The translations under genes and the position numbers were made by a program. Below are positions 1-5,227 of a stretch of 7,978 nucleotides of DNA, in pieces. The notes below the pieces were generated by a model, which saw nothing but the letters and a program-made list of their open reading frames with translations, did no database searches and was not told where the DNA came from. The DNA is from Verrucomicrobiota bacterium (GTDB lineage: Bacteria > Verrucomicrobiota > Verrucomicrobiia > Opitutales > Opitutaceae). The stretch is taken from positions 1 through 7,978 of the forward strand of contig JAEXPL010000384.1 of NCBI GenBank assembly GCA_023446865.1, in the 5' to 3' direction. The stretch's first letter is position 1. Every line of letters begins with the position of its first letter.

Positions 1-144
1 TCCACCGTCCCGGCCGCTTCATGTCGCCGTCGTGTCCCTCGTCCGCTGGCACTTCACGCCCCGCGTCGCGTCGCGGGCGGCGCACCGGCACCTCCGCCTT
101 GGGCGAGAGAGCAATCCCGCTCCTCAAAACAGAAAAGGAACAAC

Positions 145-441
145 ATGCCCGCCAAGAACGCCACCGCCCCGCAGCTCAAGCTCGTCACCACCGCCACCAA
201 GCTTCCGGTGAAGACCTTCCGTCTCGGCCACATCAAAGCCGCCATCTGGGAGAACGAGTCCGACCAGAAGAAGTTCTACAACGTGACCTTCGCCCGGACC
301 TACATGGACGACGCCAAGGCCTACCACGACACCGCCAGCTTCGGCCGCGATGACCTCCCGCGCGTCGCCAAGCTCGCCGATCTGGCCCACACATTCATCT
401 TCGGGCTCCTCGCGGAGCAGCGAACCCAGCAGAGCGCCTGA
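145..441 (+). CDS. Small element-associated hypothetical protein (98 aa)
   Basis: A complete 98-residue protein. The ATG is preceded by a purine-rich AAAAGGAA at good ribosome-binding distance, which fixes the start. The N-terminal ~20 residues are Ala/Thr/Lys-rich and probably disordered. The core (residues ~24-90) holds the segments AAIWENE, KKFYNVTFARTY and SFGRDDLPRVAKLADLAHTFIF, which suggest a small beta-strand unit followed by a helix. I recognise this pattern from uncharacterised proteins on plasmids and integrative elements, but I know of no established function. There is no signal peptide or membrane segment, so it is likely cytoplasmic. It is transcribed alone and ends 16 nt before a strong hairpin terminator. 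A DNA- or RNA-binding accessory role is possible but is only a guess. I am confident it is a gene and have no functional call. Confidence 0.8.
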   Translation: MPAKNATAPQLKLVTTATKLPVKTFRLGHIKAAIWENESDQKKFYNVTFARTYMDDAKAYHDTASFGRDDLPRVAKLADLAHTFIFGLLAEQRTQQSA

Positions 442-457
442 ACCTCGCGCCCCCAGT

Positions 458-485
458 GGCGACCGGACACCCCGGTCGCCTTCTT
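458..485 (+). terminator. Rho-independent-type terminator after the 98-aa gene
   Basis: A perfect 9-bp GC-rich stem (GGCGACCGG at 458-466, CCGGTCGCC at 472-480) with a 5-nt loop is followed by TTCTT at 481-485. It starts 16 nt after the stop codon of the upstream gene. It probably insulates the toxin-like cassette that begins at 681 from upstream transcription. Confidence 0.7.
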
Positions 486-680
486 CGTGTCCTCCGCCGG
501 TGAAAAGGATGCTGTCTCCACGATACGGTGGCCAAAACCCTACCCTACGGAAAACTCCGACTGGCTTCTGCCCCTCCCAATTTCCTCGCCCCCCCCGCAC
601 CCCAAAGCCCACACTGCCTGCTAGATTTCCCCCTGTCAGGCGTTCCACGTCCCAACCCATGTTACCTTGACTCATTTGAA

Positions 681-869
681 ATGTGGCGCGTCGTAAACGG
701 TCAAAAGGTTTGGCGAAACAAAGCAGGAACCCGATTCTTCACTTGGGACTCACTTCATGGGGAAATCGAAGTATTTAACAAGAGAGGATGCCATTTGGGC
801 GCATTAGGCGCGACGACCGGTGCCTACTGCGGACCGGCTGTTCCTGGGAGAAAAATAGACCTCAATTGA
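681..869 (+). CDS. Free-standing colicin E3-type ribosomal RNase domain (putative toxin, 62 aa)
   Basis: This 62-residue protein aligns from memory with the C-terminal cytotoxic RNase domain of colicin E3/cloacin DF13/pyocin S6, which cuts 16S rRNA at the decoding site. The core WDSLHGEIEVF matches WDSQHGELEGY of colicin E3. The catalytic residues of E3 (Asp510, His513, Glu517, Arg545) correspond to D23, H26, E30 and R57, with near-identical spacing (+3, +7, +34 here; +3, +7, +35 in E3). The HLG motif and a Gly/Pro-rich tail ending PGRKIDLN also match. Colicin translocation and receptor domains are absent, so it would act inside the producing cell like a toxin-antitoxin toxin, or as an orphan toxin cassette. 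The ATG at 681 begins directly at the domain. No Shine-Dalgarno is obvious, so expression may be weak or leaderless. The TGA lies 2 nt before the next gene's ATG. Base composition is visibly less GC-rich than in the secretion genes, which suggests separate acquisition. Confidence 0.8.
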   Translation: MWRVVNGQKVWRNKAGTRFFTWDSLHGEIEVFNKRGCHLGALGATTGAYCGPAVPGRKIDLN

Positions 870-871
870 TT

Positions 872-1177
872 ATGACTTTCATAGACAAAGTGCTCGCCGG
901 TGAGGAATTCGAGGACCAGATCGATAATTATATCGAGACGTGGCACAGGGAGCCCAATGATCTGGAACTGCACGACTATTTGGGACTTACCGAGCAAGAG
1001 TATGCTCTCTGGGTTGAGCAGCCAGAGTCTTTACGGTCGATTCTATTCACACGGAAAATGGGGAAGCTGTCTCAAGTCGAAGATTGGGATGCAGCTCATT
1101 TGATTGCTGCGCGCTCGCAATCACAGCAGGATCCAGAGGTCTTGCTCACATGGCTCAGAAAGAAAGGATTGCTATAG
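872..1177 (+). CDS. Acidic small protein, putative antitoxin/immunity partner of the RNase (101 aa)
   Basis: A 101-residue, acidic, probably mostly helical protein. Residues 1-60 run MTFIDKVLAG, then a block rich in Glu/Asp, then LELHDYLGLTEQEYALWVEQ and PESLRSIL. The LHDYLGLTEQEYALWV portion resembles the short helical segments of small HTH-like antitoxins. The C-terminal ~40 residues (ISAAR-type helix, then WLRKKGLL) may form a second helical unit. It is not recognisably colicin E3 immunity protein Im3. The inference that it neutralises the RNase rests on position (2 nt after its stop), acidic character and small size. The start was placed at ATG 872. A TTG at 866 is in frame but overlaps the toxin stop, and the longer frame from 788 has low-complexity, unprotein-like content. 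The gene ends TAG, directly abutting the GTG of the peptidase gene. Expression is probably translationally coupled to the RNase gene. Confidence 0.72.
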   Translation: MTFIDKVLAGEEFEDQIDNYIETWHREPNDLELHDYLGLTEQEYALWVEQPESLRSILFTRKMGKLSQVEDWDAAHLIAARSQSQQDPEVLLTWLRKKGLL

Positions 1178-2155
1178 GTGCAATCTCCAGAAGAGAGGCT
1201 TGCGGCTAGCTGGCTTGCGCGACTCAAACTTTCTCCGCCATTCGAAATTGAGGAAGTCCTTCGACAGTTCGCGCAAATCGATGAAGATGACATACCGTTT
1301 GATGCCGATGCGGTCTTGATTGCGCGCGGAGGGGGAAGCCGGCCGAACGTTGTCATTCGGAGGAATCTGCCGGAAACGCGCCGCAATTTCACACTGGCGC
1401 ATGAACTTGGGCACATTCTGATCCCATGGCATGCTGGGCCATTCGTCTGTAAGCCAGAACCGAACACGCCGAACGACGGTTTGTCCGAGTTCCTCCATGG
1501 GGAACTTGAGAAGGAGGCAAATCGTTTCGCGGCTGAGTTTCTGATCCCGACATCTTTCGTACAAAATTTGTGGGATCGCATCGCTGACCCTATAAAGATG
1601 CTCGAAGTGACTGACCGAGCAAATGTATCGAGATTGGCTGCGAGCTTCAAGTTTTTGCGCTGCCTGCCGCCGGATCTGGTAATGGTCGAGGTCAATGCGA
1701 ATGGCGAGATTGTCCGGTCGGGGCGCACAGATCGGAGTCTGCTGAGGGCTCCCGAAAAAGGTTCGTTCTGGAACCCTGCGGAATACGCGAAAATGGGTGC
1801 TAAGGTCGGAAGCGTAACCTCCTCCTTAGGAGCGATATATTGGGTGGATGCCCGGAACGCTTTTCTGGAGAAGCCAGAGTTGCGACAAGACTCTACCGGG
1901 CGGGAGATTGCGGATGCGATCTTTAGCGATCTTCGCGGAAGATACAACAAAGACGACTTGCTTAGGTCGGTCAATGGCATGATCGCATTTGCAAATGGAC
2001 GCATCAAGCAGGCTCAGTCTGGTGACTTATACACATTCCTTTGTTTGAGATTCAAAGAACGTCCGCGTTCGGATTTGAGGGAGTTCGTCGAGCACCCACG
2101 TTTTAGAGAATTTCTCGCAGTTCGCGTGCGAGAGCTTGCCGCTCGCCGAAAATAG
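1178..2155 (+). CDS. ImmA/IrrE-family zinc metallopeptidase (325 aa)
   Basis: The zinc-peptidase signature HELGH is at residues 75-79, preceded by RRNFTLA. A second signature, EKEANRFAAEFLIP (about 111-124), supplies the third zinc ligand, probably E113. This two-part pattern is the hallmark of the ImmA/IrrE family (COG2856), whose members cleave specific repressors (ImmA cuts ImmR of ICEBs1; IrrE cuts DdrO in Deinococcus). The N-terminus lacks the Xre helix-turn-helix found in many fused homologues. About 190 residues follow the catalytic part, containing WNPAEYAKMGAKVGS and a basic C-terminal end, and I do not recognise a domain in them. The start is GTG 1178, directly after the TAG of the preceding gene, with AAGGA at 1164-1168 as ribosome-binding site, 9 nt upstream. 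Position suggests that it acts on the preceding antitoxin-like protein or on a repressor elsewhere. The substrate is an inference. Confidence 0.9.
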   Translation: MQSPEERLAASWLARLKLSPPFEIEEVLRQFAQIDEDDIPFDADAVLIARGGGSRPNVVIRRNLPETRRNFTLAHELGHILIPWHAGPFVCKPEPNTPNDGLSEFLHGELEKEANRFAAEFLIPTSFVQNLWDRIADPIKMLEVTDRANVSRLAASFKFLRCLPPDLVMVEVNANGEIVRSGRTDRSLLRAPEKGSFWNPAEYAKMGAKVGSVTSSLGAIYWVDARNAFLEKPELRQDSTGREIADAIFSDLRGRYNKDDLLRSVNGMIAFANGRIKQAQSGDLYTFLCLRFKERPRSDLREFVEHPRFREFLAVRVRELAARRK

Positions 2156-2263
2156 GAGCCGAAGCCAGCGCGGTTGATCTTGTGCCTAGAAGGCGGGTGC
2201 AGTTTAGCCGTCCGTGTGAGTTGATGTTGCAGCGTTTGCGGCGGACAGTTTTGAAGCATGGAC

Positions 2264-2287
2264 TTTTCGGTCGTGCGGTGCTGCGGG
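2264..2287. repeat. Direct repeat, copy 1
   Basis: TTTTCGGT followed directly by CGTGCGGTGCTGCGGG. The same two blocks in the same order recur at 3178-3204 with AGG inserted between them. A 24-nt match in an 8-kb window is very unlikely by chance. The two copies bracket the DUF6573-like gene. Confidence 0.6.
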
Positions 2288-2481
2288 GATGCTTTGTAGA
2301 CTCGTCGAATCGGACCGACGCCGCGTTCTTGTCGCTGGCCGGAATGCTTTCCTCTGTGTTCAACATTCCGTCGCACCGGGCAGCCCATCGTAGCATAAGG
2401 CGACAAACAAGCGCACTGTTCACTCGAAGGTTGGGAAGCTCCTATTTGTTCGCTTCGGGCAAACGCACAATGTTGCTCGCT

Positions 2482-2502
2482 TCGCTCGATTTCTTCGAGC
2501 GA
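2482..2502. other. Perfect 8-bp hairpin
   Basis: TCGCTCGA (2482-2489), five-nt loop TTTCT, then TCGAGCGA (2495-2502). There is no T-tract after it on the plus strand, so it is not a typical intrinsic terminator. It could be an RNA structure or a protein-binding inverted repeat. Confidence 0.45.
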
Positions 2503-2600
2503 CTGCCAGCCGCTGATTTCTCCAGTGTACACCCGGTCAAGGTAGTATCGCTGCGCGATCTCCACCCCGCACAAGCAGGTCCTCCGCTTCCCCCTCGTTG

Positions 2601-2617
2601 GTCCCGCTGCGCGGGAC
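2601..2617. other. Perfect 7-bp hairpin
   Basis: GTCCCGC (2601-2607), TGC loop, GCGGGAC (2611-2617). The stem is fully GC-rich apart from one A-T pair and has no following T-run. It sits in the stretch without a confident gene, upstream of the DUF6573-like gene. Confidence 0.45.
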
Positions 2618-2693
2618 GCGGCCTCGGCGCTCCCGGACAGTGCTTTGACTTTTGGGTGTGGGGCGAAATCGCCAATCGGCAGTAGGCGATAAG

Positions 2694-2708
2694 GTCACGA
2701 GACGTGAC
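2694..2708. promoter_or_regulatory. 15-bp palindrome upstream of the DUF6573-like gene, candidate operator
   Basis: GTCACG (2694-2699), AGA spacer, CGTGAC (2703-2708) is a perfect inverted repeat 30 nt upstream of the ATG at 2739. The size and position suit a dimeric repressor or activator site. A smaller palindrome, GGCGA-AA-TCGCC, lies just upstream at 2662-2673. There is no experimental or comparative support. Confidence 0.4.
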
Positions 2709-2738
2709 GCACGCCCCACGGGCCGAACGGCATGAACC

Positions 2739-3110
2739 ATGACTCAAGACAACCCGTTCGGTGAGGTCGTTTACTCCTATACCCGCAAGCAGGCCATCGA
2801 GGACGGTGTCCTTGTTGACCTCAGTGGGATCGAGACGATCAAGGAGCAGTGGAGGTATCCGTTCGCGTGCACCGCGACGGTGTGGGCGATCATCGAAGCC
2901 GCCCTGCAAAAGGACGGTCAGGATCTCAACGGGATCTGCCACGACATCTCCTGGATGGCGTTGATCGCAGTCCGCACCGGGCGTCAGGACGCCGGCCAGA
3001 TCCACTTCAAGGTCATCATCTCCGGGACCAAGCACGCCCTGAAACTGCACATCGGTCCCGGAGACACCCCGGCTCCGGTGCTCACGCTCATGCTCCTGCA
3101 CGAGGACTGA
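2739..3110 (+). CDS. DUF6573-like hypothetical protein (123 aa)
   Basis: A complete 123-residue cytoplasmic protein without signal peptide or membrane segment. The N-terminus (PFGEVVYSYTRKQAIEDGVL, then VDLS) and the middle (RYPFACTATVWAIIEAAL, then GICHDISWMALIAVRTG) match my recollection of the DUF6573 family. The C-terminal pattern GPGDTPAPVLTLMLLHED also fits. Members are found on plasmids, phages and integrative elements and have no known function. The ATG at 2739 was chosen because the family motif starts within seven residues. No strong Shine-Dalgarno is visible. The gene stands alone between a palindrome (2694-2708) and a terminator (3115-3136). The family name is from memory, and the functional role is unknown. 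Confidence 0.8.
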   Translation: MTQDNPFGEVVYSYTRKQAIEDGVLVDLSGIETIKEQWRYPFACTATVWAIIEAALQKDGQDLNGICHDISWMALIAVRTGRQDAGQIHFKVIISGTKHALKLHIGPGDTPAPVLTLMLLHED

Positions 3111-3114
3111 CCAC

Positions 3115-3136
3115 GGGGGCTTCGTGCCCCCCTTTT
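3115..3136 (+). terminator. Rho-independent terminator after the DUF6573-like gene
   Basis: GGGGGC (3115-3120), TTCGT loop, GCCCCC (3126-3131), then CTTTT. It begins 4 nt after the TGA of the upstream gene, which is a textbook position. Confidence 0.8.
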
Positions 3137-3177
3137 CGTCTGCCAATGGGCTCGGAAGAGGCGCAACACCTCCCGCG

Positions 3178-3204
3178 TTTTCGGTAGGCGTGCGGTGCTG
3201 CGGG
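3178..3204. repeat. Direct repeat, copy 2
   Basis: TTTTCGGT (3178-3185), AGG, then CGTGCGGTGCTGCGGG (3189-3204). It matches copy 1 at 2264-2287 apart from the three-base insertion. It lies in the leader region of the small coiled-coil gene and is followed by further G-rich runs (GCGGG, GGCGGG). Confidence 0.6.
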
Positions 3205-3304
3205 TGGAGGCATGCGCGGGTTTGCTGCTGGCGGGTCGGGCGCGTTGGCGTGCTGACCGGAACAAAAACGAAACCCGAACTCCGCGTATCCGCGCCTTAA
3301 AACC

Positions 3305-3502
3305 ATGCCTTCCGCCCTCGAATCCTCGCTCGCCAGCACCGCCAACGGCTCCAGCACAAACGCCACTTTGGACGAGATCGCTCAGCTCAAACGCCAGTTG
3401 CTTCAGGCCGAAATCCGTCTCGCCAAGGCGCGGGCCACGGCAGCCGGCGCCGAAGCCGACGCGAAAGTCCTGAATGCGCGACTCCGGGCGATCACGCGGT
3501 GA
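3305..3502 (+). CDS. Small coiled-coil protein (65 aa)
   Basis: A 65-residue protein with a Ser/Ala/Asn-rich, probably disordered N-terminus (1-20). A heptad-patterned helix follows (about 22-64: LDEIAQLKRQLLQAEIRLAK, then an Ala/Glu-rich continuation). It has no signal peptide, cysteines or catalytic motif. The high GC at third codon positions and the terminator 26 nt after its stop support a real gene, although no clear Shine-Dalgarno precedes the ATG. It could be an oligomerising adaptor or a small regulator of the mobile element. It is convergent with the secretion operon. I do not recognise a family. Confidence 0.6.
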   Translation: MPSALESSLASTANGSSTNATLDEIAQLKRQLLQAEIRLAKARATAAGAEADAKVLNARLRAITR

Positions 3503-3528
3503 TTCGGCGTTGATCGTCCGCGTTGTGC

Positions 3529-3558
3529 ACGAGGCCGGCCCGCGAGCCGGCCTCGTTT
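3529..3558 (+). terminator. Strong hairpin between convergent transcription units
   Basis: ACGAGGCCGGC (3529-3539), 6-nt loop, GCCGGCCTCGT (3546-3556), a perfect 11-bp stem. On the plus strand it runs into TTT, giving a short U-tract for the coiled-coil gene. On the minus strand the following sequence is not T-rich, so termination of the secretion operon here would depend on the hairpin alone. Confidence 0.7.
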
Positions 3559-3567
3559 CATTGGCGC

Positions 3568-4302
3568 TCACGCCGGCTTGTTGTCGCCGGTCTTTGGTGT
3601 CTTCTGCTCCTGTTGTTTCCTGAGCAGGCGGCGTTCGAATCCGGGGTGGATGACGCGTTCGGGTGTCATATGCACGTAGCCCATCTGCACGGCATGGCGG
3701 ACCAACTCGCCTTTCTGATGGATGCCACGCTTTCCCATGATCGATTTGCGGTGCGTGTTCACCGTATACCGCGAAAGCCCCAGCCGATCCGCCGCCTCCT
3801 GGTCGTCCGAGCCGTCGCCGATGGCCGAGAGCACCAACTCTTCTGTCTGCGTCAGTTCATCGAGGGTGATTCGGCGAGGTGGTTTGAGATGTGGCTGGAA
3901 CGAGTCGCTGACGTACGTCCGCCCTTCGAGCACTGTCTCGATTGCGGCACCAAGGCTGGCGTTGCCGTCACAGTGCACATCGAAGAGGCCGTTGAAACGC
4001 AGCCCGCGGAGGAGTGAGAGCGTACGGGCGTCGTGGCGTGCGGTCACGACGAGGATGGGCAACCGGCCATCGATGAAGGGTTCGATGTGTTCGAGCCCGT
4101 CCATGTCCTCGACGTGGGCGCCGGTGATGAAGAGGTCGGGTTTCGCGTTCTGGATGGCTTCGAGGGCGTCAAAGCCTTTCTGGTACACATCGACCTGGGC
4201 ACCGCGCCGGAGTTGCTTCACGTGCCGTGCGATCATTTCGCCGTAGAGAAGGCTGGCCTTCAAGACGACCACCCGAGGAGCAGGATTTGAGGGCGGCGGC
4301 AT
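3568..4302 (-). CDS. LuxR-type transcription regulator with degenerate receiver domain (244 aa)
   Basis: The N-terminal ~125 residues have the alternating pattern of a response-regulator receiver domain. Residues 150-210 (starting LTQTEELVLSAIGDGSDDQE, with AADRLGLSRYTVNTH after) are a LuxR/NarL-type helix-turn-helix that binds DNA. In the receiver, the usual paired acidic residues are K15-A16, the phosphoacceptor aspartate position (PDLFITGAHVEDMDG) is G61, and the conserved lysine near 109 is missing. T88 is kept. Phosphorylation control is therefore unlikely. A basic tail (about 222-244) follows the HTH. ATG 4302 was chosen. A TTG at 4308 is in frame but overlaps the preceding gene's stop. 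It is the last gene of the secretion operon, 2 nt after the ATPase gene, so it may regulate transfer genes in response to something other than a histidine kinase. This is an inference. Confidence 0.82.
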   Translation of the reverse strand: MPPPSNPAPRVVVLKASLLYGEMIARHVKQLRRGAQVDVYQKGFDALEAIQNAKPDLFITGAHVEDMDGLEHIEPFIDGRLPILVVTARHDARTLSLLRGLRFNGLFDVHCDGNASLGAAIETVLEGRTYVSDSFQPHLKPPRRITLDELTQTEELVLSAIGDGSDDQEAADRLGLSRYTVNTHRKSIMGKRGIHQKGELVRHAVQMGYVHMTPERVIHPGFERRLLRKQQEQKTPKTGDNKPA

Positions 4303-4304
4303 GA

Positions 4305-5219
4305 TCAAGGGGCGGCGGGGGTCAGTTCAAGTTGCCGACCGTTGCCATCGGGCCGGAGGCGCCCGGTGCCGTCGCCGCCGCGCAGCAGGTCGTGCGCGAG
4401 GGCATTGCGAACCAGCAGCTCCGTGGCGTCGCGCATGGGCCGGGCGCCGAGGCGTTCGTGGTAGCCGCGCTGGATCACGATGTCGGACACGGCGGGCTCG
4501 GGCGTGACCGCGAAGCCGCGGGCGCCGAGCGCTGCGCATTCCTTCGTGATCATACCGCCTGCAATCGCGCACTGTGCCTCATAGTCGAGGCGGTCGAAGA
4601 CGACGGTGACGGTGATGCGGGCGAAGATCTCGGGCCGCAGCTCGCGCTGGGCATCCTGCCGGACGAGCCGCTCCATCGTCTCGTACTTCGACTTGCGCAT
4701 CGTCATGATCCGCTGGGCACCGATGTTGCTCGTGAGGACGATGTACCACGCGGAGAAGTCCAACACGCGGTTGCGGCCGGTCGTGAGCCGAGCGGCATCG
4801 AGCAACTGGAGGAGCACGTCGAGCACGCGCGGGTGCGCTTTCTCGATTTCGTCGAAGAGCAGTGTGCCGCGGCCTGCGCAGGCGTCGAAGCCCTCGGCGA
4901 TCCGTCCCGGCTCTTCGCTCGTTCCGAGCAACAGAGCCAGGCGGTCGGCGGTCTGATACTCCGACATGTCGAGACGGACCACGCGGTCCGGCCCGATCAG
5001 ATCCTCCGTGAAACGCAGCGTGAGTTCGGTCTTCCCGACGCCGGTCGGGCCGAGGAAGAGGAAACTCGCCTTTGGCCGGCCGGGCGACGTCAGGCCGAGT
5101 TCGCCGTGTTGCAGTCGCTCGGCGACCAAATCGATGGCGTGATCCTGACCGGTGATGACCGCCTTCAATCTCGCGGGCAACGTACGGAGGCTTTCGCGTT
5201 GGGTGTCCGGGAGATTCAT
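4305..5219 (-). CDS. Single-ring AAA+ ATPase resembling the ClpB/ClpA second ATPase domain (304 aa)
   Basis: The sequence follows the D2 module of ClpA/ClpB in order. It has VITGQDHAIDLV (21-32), Walker A GPTGVGKT (57-64), LDMSEYQ (83-89), Walker B TLLFDEIEKAHP (119-130), sensor 1 TSN (163-165), arginine finger in RPEIFARI (R201), and sensor 2 GARPMRD (258-264, R260). It lacks the Clp N-domain, the first ATPase ring and the middle coiled coil. The substrate-threading loop (GYVG in ClpB) is replaced by GTSEEPGRIAEG (99-110), with no aromatic residue. ATP binding and hydrolysis look intact, but classical unfolding is doubtful. ATG 5219 lies 8 nt after the lipoprotein gene stop. An in-frame TTG at 5234 would overlap that gene. 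Co-transcription with envelope secretion genes suggests a role in assembly or substrate handling for type IV secretion. This is inferred. Confidence 0.88.
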   Translation of the reverse strand: MNLPDTQRESLRTLPARLKAVITGQDHAIDLVAERLQHGELGLTSPGRPKASFLFLGPTGVGKTELTLRFTEDLIGPDRVVRLDMSEYQTADRLALLLGTSEEPGRIAEGFDACAGRGTLLFDEIEKAHPRVLDVLLQLLDAARLTTGRNRVLDFSAWYIVLTSNIGAQRIMTMRKSKYETMERLVRQDAQRELRPEIFARITVTVVFDRLDYEAQCAIAGGMITKECAALGARGFAVTPEPAVSDIVIQRGYHERLGARPMRDATELLVRNALAHDLLRGGDGTGRLRPDGNGRQLELTPAAP

Positions 5220-5227
5220 GCGGCGGG

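Larger units (their letters stand above)
2156..2738. other. 583-nt stretch without a confident gene; hairpins, a direct-repeat copy and a possible gene remnant
   Basis: Neither strand has a convincing full gene. The plus-strand frame 2182-2685 starts at GTG and is Arg/Cys-rich with no recognisable motif. On the minus strand a frame starts at TTG 2574 with GGAGG six nt upstream. Its first ~45 residues look protein-like (CGVEIAQRYYLDRVYTGEIS, then WQSLEEIERSEQ). It then becomes compositionally random and runs antisense into the peptidase gene, so it is at best a truncated or frameshifted remnant. The stretch also contains two perfect hairpins (2482-2502 and 2601-2617), one copy of a direct repeat (2264-2287) and a palindrome (2694-2708). 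It may be a junction left by insertion of the toxin-peptidase cassette. Confidence 0.4.

Noticed and set aside
60..77. CCCGCG/CGCGGG inverted repeat before the first gene
   Set aside because: It is short and pure GC in a GC-rich context, with no T-tract; easily expected by chance.
1..144. 3' end of an upstream plus-strand gene
   Set aside because: Reading frames are open, but the encoded peptides are Arg/Pro/Ser-rich with no recognisable motif and give no way to choose a frame. It is treated as leader sequence.
667..672. TTGACT as a -35 promoter element for the RNase gene
   Set aside because: It lies only 9 nt before the start codon, too close to serve that gene, and no -10 partner is visible.
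528..680. In-frame upstream extension of the RNase gene (51 extra codons from ATG 528)
   Set aside because: The extension is Pro/Ala/Leu-rich without motifs, and the region is a C-rich leader. The domain itself begins right at ATG 681.
788..871. Upstream extension of the acidic partner gene to ATG 788
   Set aside because: It overlaps the RNase gene in another frame and encodes an Arg/Cys-rich segment. ATG 872 follows the RNase stop and starts a normal protein.
1096..2007. 303-codon open frame on the minus strand
   Set aside because: It is antisense to the HELGH peptidase gene, is Ser/Arg-rich and has no motifs.
2645..2650. TTGACT as a -35 element for the DUF6573-like gene
   Set aside because: No acceptable -10 hexamer is found 16-18 nt downstream.
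2442..3146. 234-codon open frame on the minus strand
   Set aside because: It is mostly antisense to the DUF6573-like gene and its terminator, with low-complexity Arg/Gly content.
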